From the NCBI RefSeq assembly GCF_024323335.1, contig NC_066584.1, positions 419,035,819 through 419,099,818 on the forward strand: a stretch of 64,000 nt of DNA. The letters run 5' to 3'. The stretch's first letter is position 1, and every line of letters begins with the position of its first letter. A model generated the notes under the pieces. The model saw only the letters and a list, made by a program, of their open reading frames with translations. It was not told the origin of the DNA and did not search any database. Positions 11,399 to 22,385 of the stretch are shown piece after piece. Source of the DNA: Lathyrus oleraceus (taxonomy: Eukaryota; Streptophyta; Magnoliopsida; Fabales; Fabaceae). The translations under genes and the position numbers were made by a program.

Positions 11399-14300
11399 AT
11401 GGCCTCTAGATCTAATTTGCTATGGAAAACTAGTTGGTAGTTATCATTGAGGGACTTGTTCACTTTGAAGAAATGATGGCTCAAGGCTTTGATCTTTAAA
11501 TTGTTGTCTGTGAAAATGGTTGGAATGACTTCTTTGATATGCTATATGGTCCTACTTACCCTTATCCGATCAAAGAATTATGGGTGAATGCCTCTGTAGT
11601 GGGAAATTCATGATCATCGAGCTATTGACAAGCTAGAAATCAATTAACAAGAGTTGTCACCACGCTTTTATTGTTTCCAAGGGAAAAGGGAAAAAGTACG
11701 AACAAAACCCAAAAGTAAGAAGTTTTCAAATAAAAACTAATAAAAATCAGAGATCACACGTAAGGGGGTTGGTTACACAGAGGGAAGGTGTTAGCACCCA
11801 AAGTGTCCTAGGTACTCCTAGGGAGCCCTTTTTGTGTGCATATGTATTTTGTACAAAGTGATGTTTACAAGCAAATAGAATGAGGGGATGAGAAAAGAAT
11901 TGATTAATTATATTTTTGTGTTTGACAAAACCTTCGGACTTGTGCCTACGTACCAACATAAAACTGAGGGATCAAAACCTCGTAGTTCATGCTATAAATT
12001 TCAAAGTGAATGTGTTGGTTTTAATAAAAATCTAAGTTTGAAAGGCACAAAGGCCTAAAATGGTTAGAATGAGTTAGTTATTTTTGGCTTTTTGAAAGTT
12101 TAAGTCAAGTATAGTTAAATTTATTTACAAGTTTGATTTAAGAAAAATGAGTTTGAAAAGGCAATGGCATAAGGCCAAAGTTTCTATCTTTCTGAAAGTG
12201 GTTAAAGTTTTAGAACAAATAGAGTTCACACAAAGAAGATTTTGAAAATGGAGGGAGAGATTTTGAAATTAAAGAAATCGGGAGAAGATGAAGAGACTAT
12301 CCTATGTACAAAATTTAAAAGTTTAAAGTTGAAAAGATTTGACCAAATGGGTAGCAATCCAATAGGCAAGTATGTCAATAGAAACCCAGAATTCCCTTGG
12401 ACTTTTTAGAATCAAGCAACACACAAATGCACAATTATATCAATCTTGAAGAGCAAAGGCATCAAATAAAGATGGCCTCATCCAAGTTTATCCACTTCAA
12501 TGATCTTCTTCAAAAATAACCTATGCAACAGATGAATTCCATAAGTCACGGGTTTAACATAACAGCTTATCAATGATCAATGTTGCAGATGAATCTGGAG
12601 AGATCTAGAATGATGTATCAGATGAATTTCACATTTCAAGACTTTGGTTCTTCAACAAATTGGCATTGGCCAAGTCCATTAGCAAAGGAATGTTGCCTAA
12701 TTTCTATGTCCAATTGGTCCAAAGATCAAGCCAACAGTCCACACAAAAGTTTTTTAGGGTTTTTATTTTGATTATGTACATTAATGGTCAAAGACCAAAA
12801 CAAACAAAGCAAAGCAACACAAGTAAAATAACATCACACAATATGGTCTAAATGGACAAATTGAAAATTACATTAACATAAACAATTAGAATGATATGTA
12901 TAATGGCAAATGATATAAAATACTAAAAGTAAATTGCATTAAAAGAAAAGACTTGAAATTAAAAGTTAATGGTTAGTAAGTTAATAGTTAGTTTTATTTT
13001 GCTTTAGATTTCAAGACATTCTTTGGAGAACACTCAACCCACTTGCCACAAGCATGGATCCTTGAACCAAAACATCTTCCAAAGGAAAGAAAGAAGGCCA
13101 AGTTTCCACACAATACCATGGAAGAGGGGAGACTTACAATCCCACTAACTAGAATGCTTATGCCTTTTGTGTCACAAATTTAGCGCTATGTTAAGCAATC
13201 GTAATTGGACTTATGTAGAAGTCACAACTATTTGAGGTCGGGCAATAAACTTTTGGTGTTAATGCATGTTGGAGACATAGTATTAAGAGCTATGCTCATT
13301 AAACATACCACACACAAAAATATGCAAAGAGTGTGACCTAATCTCATCCATACTCATGTTAATCTTTCAATCAACTAGCATTAGGATTTTGAGATGTCAT
13401 TGGCCAATTAAAATGAATGGATGAAGAAGGGGAATTAGATGAAGAGGGAAAGGGATGAATGAAATCACAAATTGGCCAAAGGAGGACTTTTACCAAATTA
13501 ATATTTGTCATTCATTTTGGGAGATGGAATGTACATATTCCATCAATCCCCTAAATCCAATAATATTAACTTGACAAAGTCAAATCAACCTTGACCAAGG
13601 CCCAACAACAAATGAGAAACTCAATTAAGTCAATACAAATGGTCAACATAATTAAAATGACATTTATTCAATTAAAAATATTAAAATAATGCATTAAATT
13701 CAAATATGTTTTGTCCAAATCCTAAAATCTCATCAAAACACCAAATAAATGGCCATGAGATTTATCATAGGTCAAACAAGGTCAAAGGACCCTGGATAAA
13801 AAATTTCATAATTTTTGGACACTTAAAAATATTTTTAAACAATTAAAAACAAATGAAAAATCAATTAATTCATGAAAAATATTAATAATGATCCAAAAAA
13901 TAATTTTAATTCAGAATATGAAAGACAAAAATATTTGAATTTTTTTGGTGAAAGTGTCATATTTTTTGGATCAATATTAAATTTATTATGAATTATTGAA
14001 GAAAATGGAATTAAATGGAAATTCAGAAAATGCTAAAATACATGGACCATCAGATCTCCCTCATTAATTGAGGTGGCAGATCTGATGATCCAAAATGCGC
14101 GTTCCACCAATGCCTTAGCCAACAGCGATGTAACATGAGTAATCACAATGCACGACTAAGATTAAAACATGGGAGTTGGATCACACGGTTTAGACCAAAG
14201 ACACCTCATCACCAGAGCCAGAGCTCCGATTGTCTTCTCCGGCGAGCTTCACCGGACTGGTCAACATGAACCATCACCAAAATTTCAAACAGGGACATGA

Positions 14301-16790
14301 TTTTAAAGAGAAAACATCACTGAGCACGAATATCACCTTCACTTCTTCCAATTCCAACTATATTGAGAGATATGTGGAATTGAAAAATGAGGTTCATGAC
14401 CTAAGTTGCTTCAATTTGGCCTCAAAGAAACTCAAACACCTTGCCTACATTGGTAGGACTTCATCCAACACAAGAATCAATGGAGTTGAGCAAGAAACAA
14501 GGAGAATCAAAGAGTTCAAATTTTCTGCAAATTACCTTCAATGGAGGTCTGAGCTTGCTAGATCTTGATCTAAATCGTGCTTTGCTTCACTTCAATTGCT
14601 TGCAAAAGAGGAATGGAAAGGCTTAGAATCAATGGACTCCTGGAGAATTGAATTCCAAAACAGTGGAGATTCAAGCTCAAATTCAAATGAATTTATCAGG
14701 GTTATCCTCTTAATGTGAAGGGTTTTCAATGGAGATTCAAAGCTGGCGTAATATGTGTTAATTCTAAGCATAAGGGCCTCAATTTATAGAGAAATTGGAT
14801 GATATTTGCACACTCACTTTCACTTTCCAAAATTGGCAAATGATGAAAGCATGGTGCATGGGCGCGCATAGGCACATGGAATAATTGTTTGAAAGTCCAA
14901 AATGAAGTTCAGATACTTTGGAGATGGATTGGATTGCAAGGTACATGTGCATTGTCACTTGAAGATTGATTCATGCCAAATGATATCAGCCTGTTTAAGC
15001 CATACGCAGCCTATGCATTTCTCATCCAAAATGCATGAATTTTAGCTCGTTGGAAAGGTGAGATCAAGAGGAACAAGTTTGATGTTGAACGCGTTTTCAT
15101 TTGGAGCTTGAAACTTGGAGATATTTGAGGTGGAAGTTTGGAAAAATTTGACATATCAAAATTTTTCCAAGTGTCAAGCCATATGTCTCAATATTCCACC
15201 TTGCTTAACTTCTTATGTGAGCTTCAAATGAGAAAAGTGTCTTCATCAAAGTTGTATCTCTCTCAAATACCTTCAAACTGGTCACCAATTTCATGTCATT
15301 TGGATTCAAAATGATAGAGTTATGCATTTTTGAAGTTTGGAAAAATCACTTGATCAATGGTATAGGTCAAAAGTGACCTATAATGTAGCCTCATATCACA
15401 TGTTCAAAGAAGTTTAATTAGATTCCACTACAAACATCAAAGTTGAAATAGACATATTTTACTTAATTGTGCAACTTGGAAATCTTTCATCTCATAAAAA
15501 TTGAGCAAGTTATGGCCTTGGGAAGTTGACTTTCAAATTAGGGTTTTGACAAAATGACCTATAATGTTTCAACATAGAAAATGATTTTCCAAGCAAAAGT
15601 AGCTCTAGGTCTCAACATGAAAGTTGTTTATAATGTCATTTACAGTAAGTGTGATCTTGGAATCATTTTCATATGATGAAAATTGTAGGAGATAGGGTCT
15701 AGGGAGACCCAGTTTTAATTAGATGAATTCATCTGGCCAACCACCATCAACCAACTTGCTAATTTCCAATTCTCTTAACTTTCTTGGCTTATGGTAGATC
15801 ATATATGCATAATATGATGAAATTTGAAGTGTCCCTTGAGAAATTTTATCAATTGGTGAGATAGCTTGTTGGAGAAGTTACTCAAGATACCCAGTCAAAC
15901 TAGGGTTTCCAAGGCAAATCACCCTCAAACTCTTGAAGCAAACTTGATCAATATAACATGTATAGAACATTGGGACTCATATATGATGATTGTAACCATT
16001 TTTGAATCAATTCTTGGTTGTGCTCTTTGTTCATGAGGGTCTCAAACCCTAAATGTGATCAATGAATCAATGAGATCATGCCCTACCTACAAAAGAGTTA
16101 GATAGATGCAAAGACATATTTTTGGTATTTTGGTTAGTAAAATGATAAAATACAAGTATGATATAATCACAAAGTGCTTGGTGATCACTCCCAAAATAAA
16201 CCCAATGAAGGAGGGGTAAGGAGGATCACAAGGCATGATCCCAATGTTGATGCTTATGATGAAATTTCATGAGGGATCTTAGGGTCAAAATTGGGGTCTT
16301 ACAGCCTCTGTCCAAGAACTAAATCTAGAGCATTTCATTCTTTCTGTTGTATCTGGTGTCCCTATCACCATCACCCCACCTATATTGCTAATGCAATAAA
16401 CTTTGAGGATGAAGGTGTTACTCCATATATGCTCTTTTGGGAATCTTATTTTCCTCCTCATATTATTTTTAATAATTTGTCTGAATTGTATAAAGTGTCT
16501 AATCTTAATTCCATGGCATCAGTCTGGTATCAAATTTTGATCTCAAACTTTTTGTGAAAGAACAAGAATCTGGACTCTTCAGATATTGACGCAAAAGCTT
16601 TTCTGCTACTTCTCAACTTAGATCTGAAGATTAACCTCCCTCGTGTTATGTTTGAATATTTGAAGATGATTATCATATCCTTTCACGAAGGAAAGTCATG
16701 TTTCATTCCTTATGGACGTGTTCTTCCAAAACTCTTCATTCAACAAGGAGTATAGAAAACTATGGTTGAGGTTACTTCACAAGTTTGGGA
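11399..16790 (+). pseudogene. copia-3 env-like ORF, interrupted by solo Ogre LTR
   Basis: The left part starts with ATG at 11399 (MASRSNLLWKTS) and runs to the insertion at 11594, with the motif NGWNDFFDMLYGPTYPYPIKELWVNAS typical of the plant transposon protein domain (shown here across two frames). The right part resumes at 16309 and includes WYQILISN, then LDLKINLPRVMFEYLK and IPYGRVLPKLF, again as in SIRE-type third ORFs. Frameshifts and stops occur on both sides. The LTR inserted between duplicated gcctc, splitting the coding region. Confidence 0.75.
11595..16303 (-). mobile_element. Complete solo Ogre LTR (4709 bp)
   Basis: On the - strand it starts TGTAAGACCCCAATTTTGAC at 16303, the known 5' terminus of pea-type Ogre LTRs, and ends CCCACTACA at 11595. 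Perfect 5-bp target duplicates gcctc lie at 11590-11594 and 16304-16308. No internal region or second LTR is present, so it formed by LTR-LTR recombination after insertion. Near its 3' end (11760-11840) is the stretch CTAGGAGTACCTAGGACAC then GGGTGCTAACACCTTCCC, which has a counterpart in the other Ogre-like LTRs here. ORFs inside are not supported as genes. Confidence 0.94.
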
Positions 16791-18046
16791 GATAAGTTAA
16801 AGATACCAGAAGCTATGAAAGCTATTGACCCTTTTGTGGTCAAGGTGGTCTCTTTGGATGGATCTTGCTCTTCTTCATTTTAGCTCTTGTTGTTTTTCTG
16901 TTTGTTTCTTTTATTATTATGTACCTTATCTTTCTCTTTCAATGAAATGTTTTCTATTTTTTCTTATTGCTTTATTGCTTATTCTAAATCGTTGTTTAAT
17001 TCATTTCTGTCTTTTTTGTTTTCAAGTGTTTTTACTGATTGATTGATAAGCATTTCTAAAAACTCCATAAATATATGACAAAGGGAGTTTCATGGCAAAA
17101 ATAGTTGTCAAATTTCAATATTGTTTAAGGAGACATTATGTGATATGGACCTATAGGTTCTTACAATTGTTTTTCTCCAAAGACAGTTGGAATTGTCAGA
17201 TTTAATCATATGTCCTTCCTTGTGCCTCCAAATAAATCTTTCAATCATCATCCCACTCCTTCTTCTTGAGATTTGTCAGATTTATTTCCATGGTCTTGCT
17301 CTTTTCAGAGACTTCAACAGATGTACCTTCTTCTTCTACAGCTATGGATATCTGAGCCTTTACTAACTCCTCAAACTTCTGTTTTTCCTTACTTGCCTTA
17401 TTATTCATCAAGTTGCATATCTCCTTTGCAAAATCTATCTTTTCATCCTTGAATGGCTTTGTTTTTCCCATTCTTTTGCTACACATAAAAACTCTAGAGA
17501 AAAGTGATCAAGTTATTAATTCAACATATGATTTTATAGAGGTGTTTCTGAGTCAAACTATTTGAGTCTTGAAGACTATGTTTCTTAAGTCTTTCCTCTT
17601 ATTCTATATTGTATGAAACTAGCTTTGACGATCTTGGAAATTTTGGAATAAATGCTTATCTATCAACAATTCATCAGGTTTTCTCATATTTTTCTTCAGT
17701 ATCTTCTCTCTCTCTCTCCTATTCTGTTTTATTTAAACTTTTTGTTGATGACAAAATGGGGAGAAATTCATGGGAGTATTTAAAGAGTATAAAAGTATTT
17801 TGAATGCAAAAAGTATGTTGATGATTATAAGAGTATAAAAGTATGTTGATGATTATTTTCTTAGGCTATCAAGATAAGTTTAATTAACTTGGATAGGACT
17901 TAGGGGGAGCTTACAAAACTCAACATTTAAAATATTAGACTCGGGGGGAGCTTACAAACCTCAGACTCTGATGTTGTCAAGTTAGTTAAACGGATCAACC
18001 ATTGTTCTTAAGTACATTTTTTTATCTTCATCAAAAAGGGGGAGAT
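16791..18046 (+). other. copia-3 3' untranslated region with two purine tracts
   Basis: T-rich sequence. A secondary purine tract, acaaaatggggag (17751-17763), and the primary tract caaaaagggggagat (18032-18046) precede the 3' LTR. Direct near-repeats tagggggagcttacaaa and cggggggagcttacaaa lie at about 17900 and 17945. One opposite-strand ORF is listed separately. Confidence 0.65.
17241..17486 (-). CDS. Unidentified antisense ORF, 81 codons, Lys/Glu-rich
   Basis: An open frame on the strand opposite to copia-3. Its product is hydrophilic, rich in Lys and Glu, with a middle segment (KEKQKFEELVKAQISIAVEEE) that could be helical or coiled-coil. I do not recognise it. It lies between the env-like ORF and the 3' LTR, where unrelated inserts or captured sequence are possible. 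A chance frame is equally possible. Confidence 0.2.
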   Translation of the reverse strand: MCSKRMGKTKPFKDEKIDFAKEICNLMNNKASKEKQKFEELVKAQISIAVEEEGTSVEVSEKSKTMEINLTNLKKKEWDDD

Positions 18047-19484
18047 TGTTGGAATAAAATTGTTCATATTCCTTGGGTTTTAATGATAAAAAGTACTTAA
18101 AGAACAAATGGGTATACTAACATATGTTCAAGTGTGCAAGATCATAAGCTTAAAATTCAACTCAGAATTGACCCTGATGAAATCATTTAGAGAGAAAATA
18201 AAAGACTCAGATTTTGAAGGACCAGAATCTGATGACTATGAACGTGATATTTCAACTTCTGAAGGTTCAGAATCTGAACTTGGTATCACTACTTCTGGTG
18301 ACAGCTCATACTCTGAATACCTCAGCTAAAGGTGATCAGCCTAAGCTTAAAATTCAACTCAGAATTGACCCTGATGAAATCATTTAGAGAGAAAATAAAA
18401 GACTCAGATTTTGAAGGACCAGAATCTGATGACTATGAACGTGATATTTCAACTTCTGAAGGTTCAGAATCTGAACTTGGTATCACTACTTCTGGTGACA
18501 GCTCATACTCTAAAGACCTCAGCTAAAGGTGATCAGCCTTCGGTTCGTACTCTGTCTTCAAAGTATACTAATCTTGTCGACGCCATACTTATGGAAGCAT
18601 TCAACTAGAGTCTCTTAGTGCGAGGTTCAAGGAAAGTTAATGAGATTTCTTAAGTTTGCCTAACGTGTGGTATATACCTAGTAAGAAAAGGAAACAATGG
18701 ACAACGTTATTATTCAATGGATGAAAATCTTAACATGATTCATCTTCCAACGTCTCTCTCTTGGAGTTGTTGCTTTTCAAATATCACTTGTGCAAGCTAC
18801 TTTTCAACGACTGTTTTTATGCCTCTATAAAAGGGAGATGAAGGAAGGTCACCAAATTTTCGAACAATCTAACAAAACACATTAAGCACAAACTTTGAGC
18901 TAAAGTTTTATCTATTTACTGCACAAGCGCTTAAGATTTCTTATCTTTGTATATCTTAGAAATCTTAAGTGTTTAAGTATTTTTTTTTACTGTTGTATTA
19001 CTTCTATACTTCTGAGTATAGTTATTATTTATTCTACTAAATTGTTTGTTTAAAGTAGAGGAAGTCTCTTGCTAGTTTGCTTGAGTAGTGGAAATCTCTT
19101 GCTAGTTTACTTGAGCAGTGGAAACCTATTTCCTGTGTGCTTGAGCAGAAGTCTCTTGCTGGATTGCTTGAGCATGAGTCTCTTTCTAGTGTGATTGAGA
19201 AGTTATAGTCTCTTGCTAATTTGCTTGAACAAAGTGTAATCAGTTTGCTTATAGTGAAAATCTCTTGTTGACAAAGGGACTAGACTATTCTCAGTTTAGG
19301 AAAGGAACCATGATAACTATATGTGTTGTTTGCTGATTGCTTATGTATATTATTTATTCTGTTGCTTTTAACTTTGAGACCAGATTATGAACCTATTCAA
19401 TTTCTGAAGTTAGTTTTTCATAAGTGAAAAAGAATTATAATACACAATTCAATCGTCCCCTCTTGTGTACTTTTCTCATCTTCA
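18047..19484 (+). repeat. copia-3 3' LTR (1438 bp)
   Basis: It starts TGTTGGAAT after the polypurine tract and ends CATCTTCA before ttcta. Subtracting the internal 197-bp duplication gives about 1241 bp, close to the 5' LTR. A TATA box (tataaaagg) lies at 18826-18834. Confidence 0.9.
18146..18539 (+). repeat. 197-bp tandem duplication inside copia-3 3' LTR
   Basis: Copies 18146-18342 and 18343-18539 start with aagcttaaaattcaactcag and are nearly identical. The clearest difference is ctctgaatacctc against ctctaaagacctc. The 5' LTR has only one copy, so the duplication arose after insertion or during the last replication. The two Ser/Asp-rich frames over it are shadows. Confidence 0.93.
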
Positions 19485-19602
19485 TTCTACGCATACAAAA
19501 GCAGCGAGAACCACATAAAAAAAAACAAAATAAAAAAAAACAGAAAATAAATCTATATTCTATATGATGATCAAACAATAATTTAATATTAAACTCCATT
19601 GT

Positions 19603-19620
19603 TCCTTGATAACGAAGCCA
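19603..19620 (-). other. Athila-A primer binding site (degraded)
   Basis: The - strand reads TGGCTTCGTTATCAAGGA, resembling the aspartate-tRNA primer site TGGCGCCGTTGCCGGGGA of Athila elements with several mismatches. It lies six bases inside the LTR edge, as expected. Confidence 0.7.
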
Positions 19621-19626
19621 AAAACT

Positions 19627-21030
19627 TGATGCAACCGCAATTGAACGGCTGTCACGAAGTAATAAAATAGATATCAAGCCACCAAGAAAAATGGTTTAAG
19701 TACCGGATTCTTGTCCTATCTTTGTATATCTAGAGAAATCAAAAGTAGAGGTTTTGGTAAACAACTTAAAAGAAAAATCAACTAAATGAAAACAACTTAA
19801 CGGAAAAATCACGTAAATCTCAAATTGGGGCAAACAGGATACGGGGTTACAGTTCATGTTTCTAACACAATCATATGATCCTTGTTACATCTATTACGGT
19901 AACTTTGCTTAAATTATAGAAAATAGATAAATTGGGAACTACCTACTTTCGCTAAAGCATTGCCCCTTTCGTCGAGGAATAATCTATCGGCTTTCGCATC
20001 GTCCAAATTAATATTTGACGAGTCATTACTTTTGTCTAGCTATATGTTTCCTAAAATTCTTTTGTCGGCTTTCGCATCGTCTGGATTAGGTTGTTTAAAA
20101 ATCTGCACTCGGGTATCGACACATATCCTTTCAGACTACAGTCGATACCTGAGAACCACTTACTTTCATAATGCAGTTGAAATGCATGTACTTAGATTAT
20201 AAAATAAGTTTAATTAAAATTCTCGCAATCGATAGTAACAGATCATTCGATAGGTCATGAAACAATCCCCATAACCCCTAGTCCCTAGGAAACTACTCAC
20301 TCATGGTGATGGCAAACACAATTACAGTGGTATTCATCTTCAAACTCATATCAATCAAACAAAACATATGAATAATATAAAGAGAATGAATTATAAAACC
20401 TGAATTATGAATAAACCATGTTCCACAAATTGCTCCCTTGGAGACTTGAGTTACAAAGAAGAGTAGGAAAAATTAGGAATGAAAAGTGACAAAAGTTGGG
20501 AACCCTAAACTCATACCAGGCTATGAGTTTTATAGAGAAATAATAAAAGTGAAAAATATCTTTTATTCTATGTGAAATATTCATATTTGATACAGATCCA
20601 ATAATTCCTAAGAGCCACAATTAAGAGTGAACCATTCTAATTAAGGAAGCAAAAACAAATCTTCAATTTTCTCTCGCTTCTCTGCTACGGCCAGTAGCGA
20701 CTGCTTAGGGTGGTCGTAGCAGGTCACTGCCTCTACTATTATAAAGCTAAAAAAGGGTGTCTAGTACATCTTGATGCTACAGCCTGTAGTAGCTGCTACG
20801 GATGGTCGTAGCAGCTCCCTGGTTTTTGTATGGGAGAAATTGCCAAATTCTTGTTTTGTTCCATTTTGCTTATCTTTGATCTCGCTTTGTCTTTGATGCT
20901 CATTAGAACCTGAGATTAACAAGAAAACACAAACCAAAGCATAAAACATGACAAATGAAAGGAAATAAAAAAAAACGGTAAAATATTAAAGGAAAACGAA
21001 TAGAAAGAAGGATGCAAAAACCACTTATCA
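19627..21030 (-). repeat. Athila-A 5' LTR (1404 bp)
   Basis: On the - strand it starts TGATAAGTGGTTTTTGCATC at 21030 and ends GGTTGCATCA at 19627, just before the primer site. It contains repeated blocks around ctgctacg.ccagtagc and ggtcgtagcag (20680-20815). No second LTR is in the window, so boundaries rest on TG...CA ends and the primer site. Confidence 0.75.
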
Positions 21031-22000
21031 GTACCACATATTGGTTTGTTCATCATTCGACTCCGTATTTGCCATAAGTAGTATATCACCATAGTCACTT
21101 CCTCTAACATGTGCATATTGCACTTCGTCGTTATCTTTTGCGTTTGACTCCTTCTTTCTTCGAGAATTTGAATCACAATGACTAAATTCTTGACAATTAT
21201 GACACTACACCTCTTTCAAGTCAACTTTCTTCCATGAATACTTGTTGCCCACGACTTTCTTGGTTGAATCAAAGTGATTCTTTGAATTCTTGCTTGACTT
21301 TTCATCATTTGCCATTTTTTTTTCTACTTCGCCTTTTACTCCAGACTTCTTAATGAATATTGCTTGCAATTCCTGTTCAACCACCTTCTTCCTTTTTGAG
21401 TTCCTCTACTTCAGCCTCATCTCATGAGCCTCTAATTAAGCTTGAAGTTCTTCTAACTTCATCTCGGCTAGTTTCTTGTACTATTCAATGGAAAATACAA
21501 TGTAATCAAAATTTCCAGTCAAAGATCTAAACACTTTCAAAATCTTCTCTAGATCATTAATCGATTCACCATACGCCTTCATTTAGTTTGTGAATAACAC
21601 TAATCTTAAGAAGAAATCAGCAACTGGTTCATCTTCTTTCATTTGTGTTATCTCAAATTGCTTTATCAGCGTCTGCAACTTCACTATCTTCAGTCTTTCA
21701 TCTATGTCATACAATTTATTTAACTTGTCGCATGTTCCTTTGGACGTTTCTTCTTCAATGATCTTCTCGAACACGTTAGGATTCATACACTAGTGAATCA
21801 AGAAAAGAGCTTTTTCATATTTCTTCCTTTGTTCCTTATTCGCAACCTTCGAAGCATCATTTGCATTTGCTTCTAATGGAGGTACTCCATCATTCACGAT
21901 TTCAGCCATATCTTGAAATTCGATGATCTTCATAGTTCTCCCCTTTGAAAATCGAGAGATTCGCTAGAAATTGTGTTGATGTTGTATTACCGTTTTCCAT
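21031..22000 (-). pseudogene. copia-5 gag remnant
   Basis: The start ATG is at 22000 (MENGNTTSTQFLANLSIFKG..NYEDH). The best frame, 21786-21583, carries the copia gag helix region with KLQTLIKQFEITQMKEDEPV. Downstream in shifted frames come a knuckle-like segment (CHNCQEFSHC) near 21200 and a C-terminal acidic stretch with EVQYAHVRGSDYGDILLMA near 21060. Stops and frameshifts are frequent. It would form the virus-like particle in an active relative. Confidence 0.75.
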
Positions 22001-22025
22001 TACAACTTCCCTCTGAACTGCAATC

Positions 22026-22041
22026 GGACTCGTTGATACCA
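22026..22041 (-). other. copia-5 primer binding site
   Basis: The - strand reads TGGTATCAACGAGTCC. TGGTATCA matches the initiator-methionine tRNA site used by Ty1/copia elements. It is three bases from the LTR. Confidence 0.65.
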
Positions 22042-22044
22042 ATC

Positions 22045-22097
22045 TGATGGAACAATTAAGATTTTCAAAAAGAATGAAGAAGAAGAAGAAGAGAGAG

Positions 22098-22147
<50 letters not shown>

Positions 22148-22385
22148 TATATTGTGAAAAAAGGAATTTTATTAAATTAAAGTTGTTTCCTTCTTTACAA
22201 TTTACAATTTTACTTATATATAGGCAACAAACACACAAATTATACTATGTAGTATTCGACTCTGTCGAATATCCTTATATTTGACTTTGTCTAATACATG
22301 CTCATCCTTCGACACATATAATTATTCGACTAACACAACTATAACGAATACAATTTTTTTAAATACTAAATTATACCTTCTAACA
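22045..22385 (-). repeat. copia-5 5' LTR (341 bp)
   Basis: On the - strand it starts TGTTAGAAGGTATAATTTAG and ends GTTCCATCA. It contains a (GA)n tract at 22102-22144, close to the 3' end of the LTR on the coding strand, where it may lie in the transcribed leader. Confidence 0.75.
22102..22144. repeat. (GA)n microsatellite
   Basis: An uninterrupted dinucleotide run inside the copia-5 LTR. Confidence 0.95.

Larger units (their letters stand above)
9210..19484 (+). mobile_element. copia-3: internally deleted SIRE-like element with both LTRs
   Basis: Two related LTRs (9210-10466 and 18047-19484) are flanked by a perfect 5-bp duplicate ttcta. The interior starts directly within RNase H, so the primer site, gag, protease, integrase and RT are all deleted; only RNase H, an env-like fragment and the 3' untranslated region remain. 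A 4.7-kb solo Ogre LTR sits in the env-like part. Without that insertion the element is about 5.6 kb. Confidence 0.92.
8469..21030 (-). mobile_element. Athila-A: decayed Athila-like Ty3/gypsy element, split by copia-3
   Basis: Reading on the - strand: LTR 21030-19627, a degraded aspartate-tRNA-type primer site 19620-19603, a leader to 19485, then after the copia-3 insertion (9210-19484, TSD ttcta) leader and gag down to about 8469. Everything downstream of gag (protease, RT, RNase H, integrase, 3' LTR) is missing at the junction with the Ogre LTR fragment. The outer LTR edge at 21030 abuts copia-5 gag, so Athila-A probably inserted in copia-5. Confidence 0.8.
21031..22385 (-). mobile_element. 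copia-5: 5' part of an old Ty1/copia element with a short LTR
   Basis: On the - strand it has a 341-bp LTR, a methionine-tRNA-like primer site and a copia gag with a zinc knuckle, cut at 21031 by the Athila-A LTR. It is unrelated in LTR to copia-1, -2 and -3, and its gag type is that of Tork/Tar-like plant elements (inference). Confidence 0.75.

Noticed and set aside
14230..14568. 112-codon + strand ORF that looks protein-like
   Set aside because: It lies inside the solo Ogre LTR, opposite to the element, and overlaps another frame; no domain is recognised.
18108..18526. Two Ser/Asp-rich ORFs with the same sequence
   Set aside because: They are translations of the 197-bp tandem duplication in the copia-3 LTR; the 5' LTR homologue has stops.
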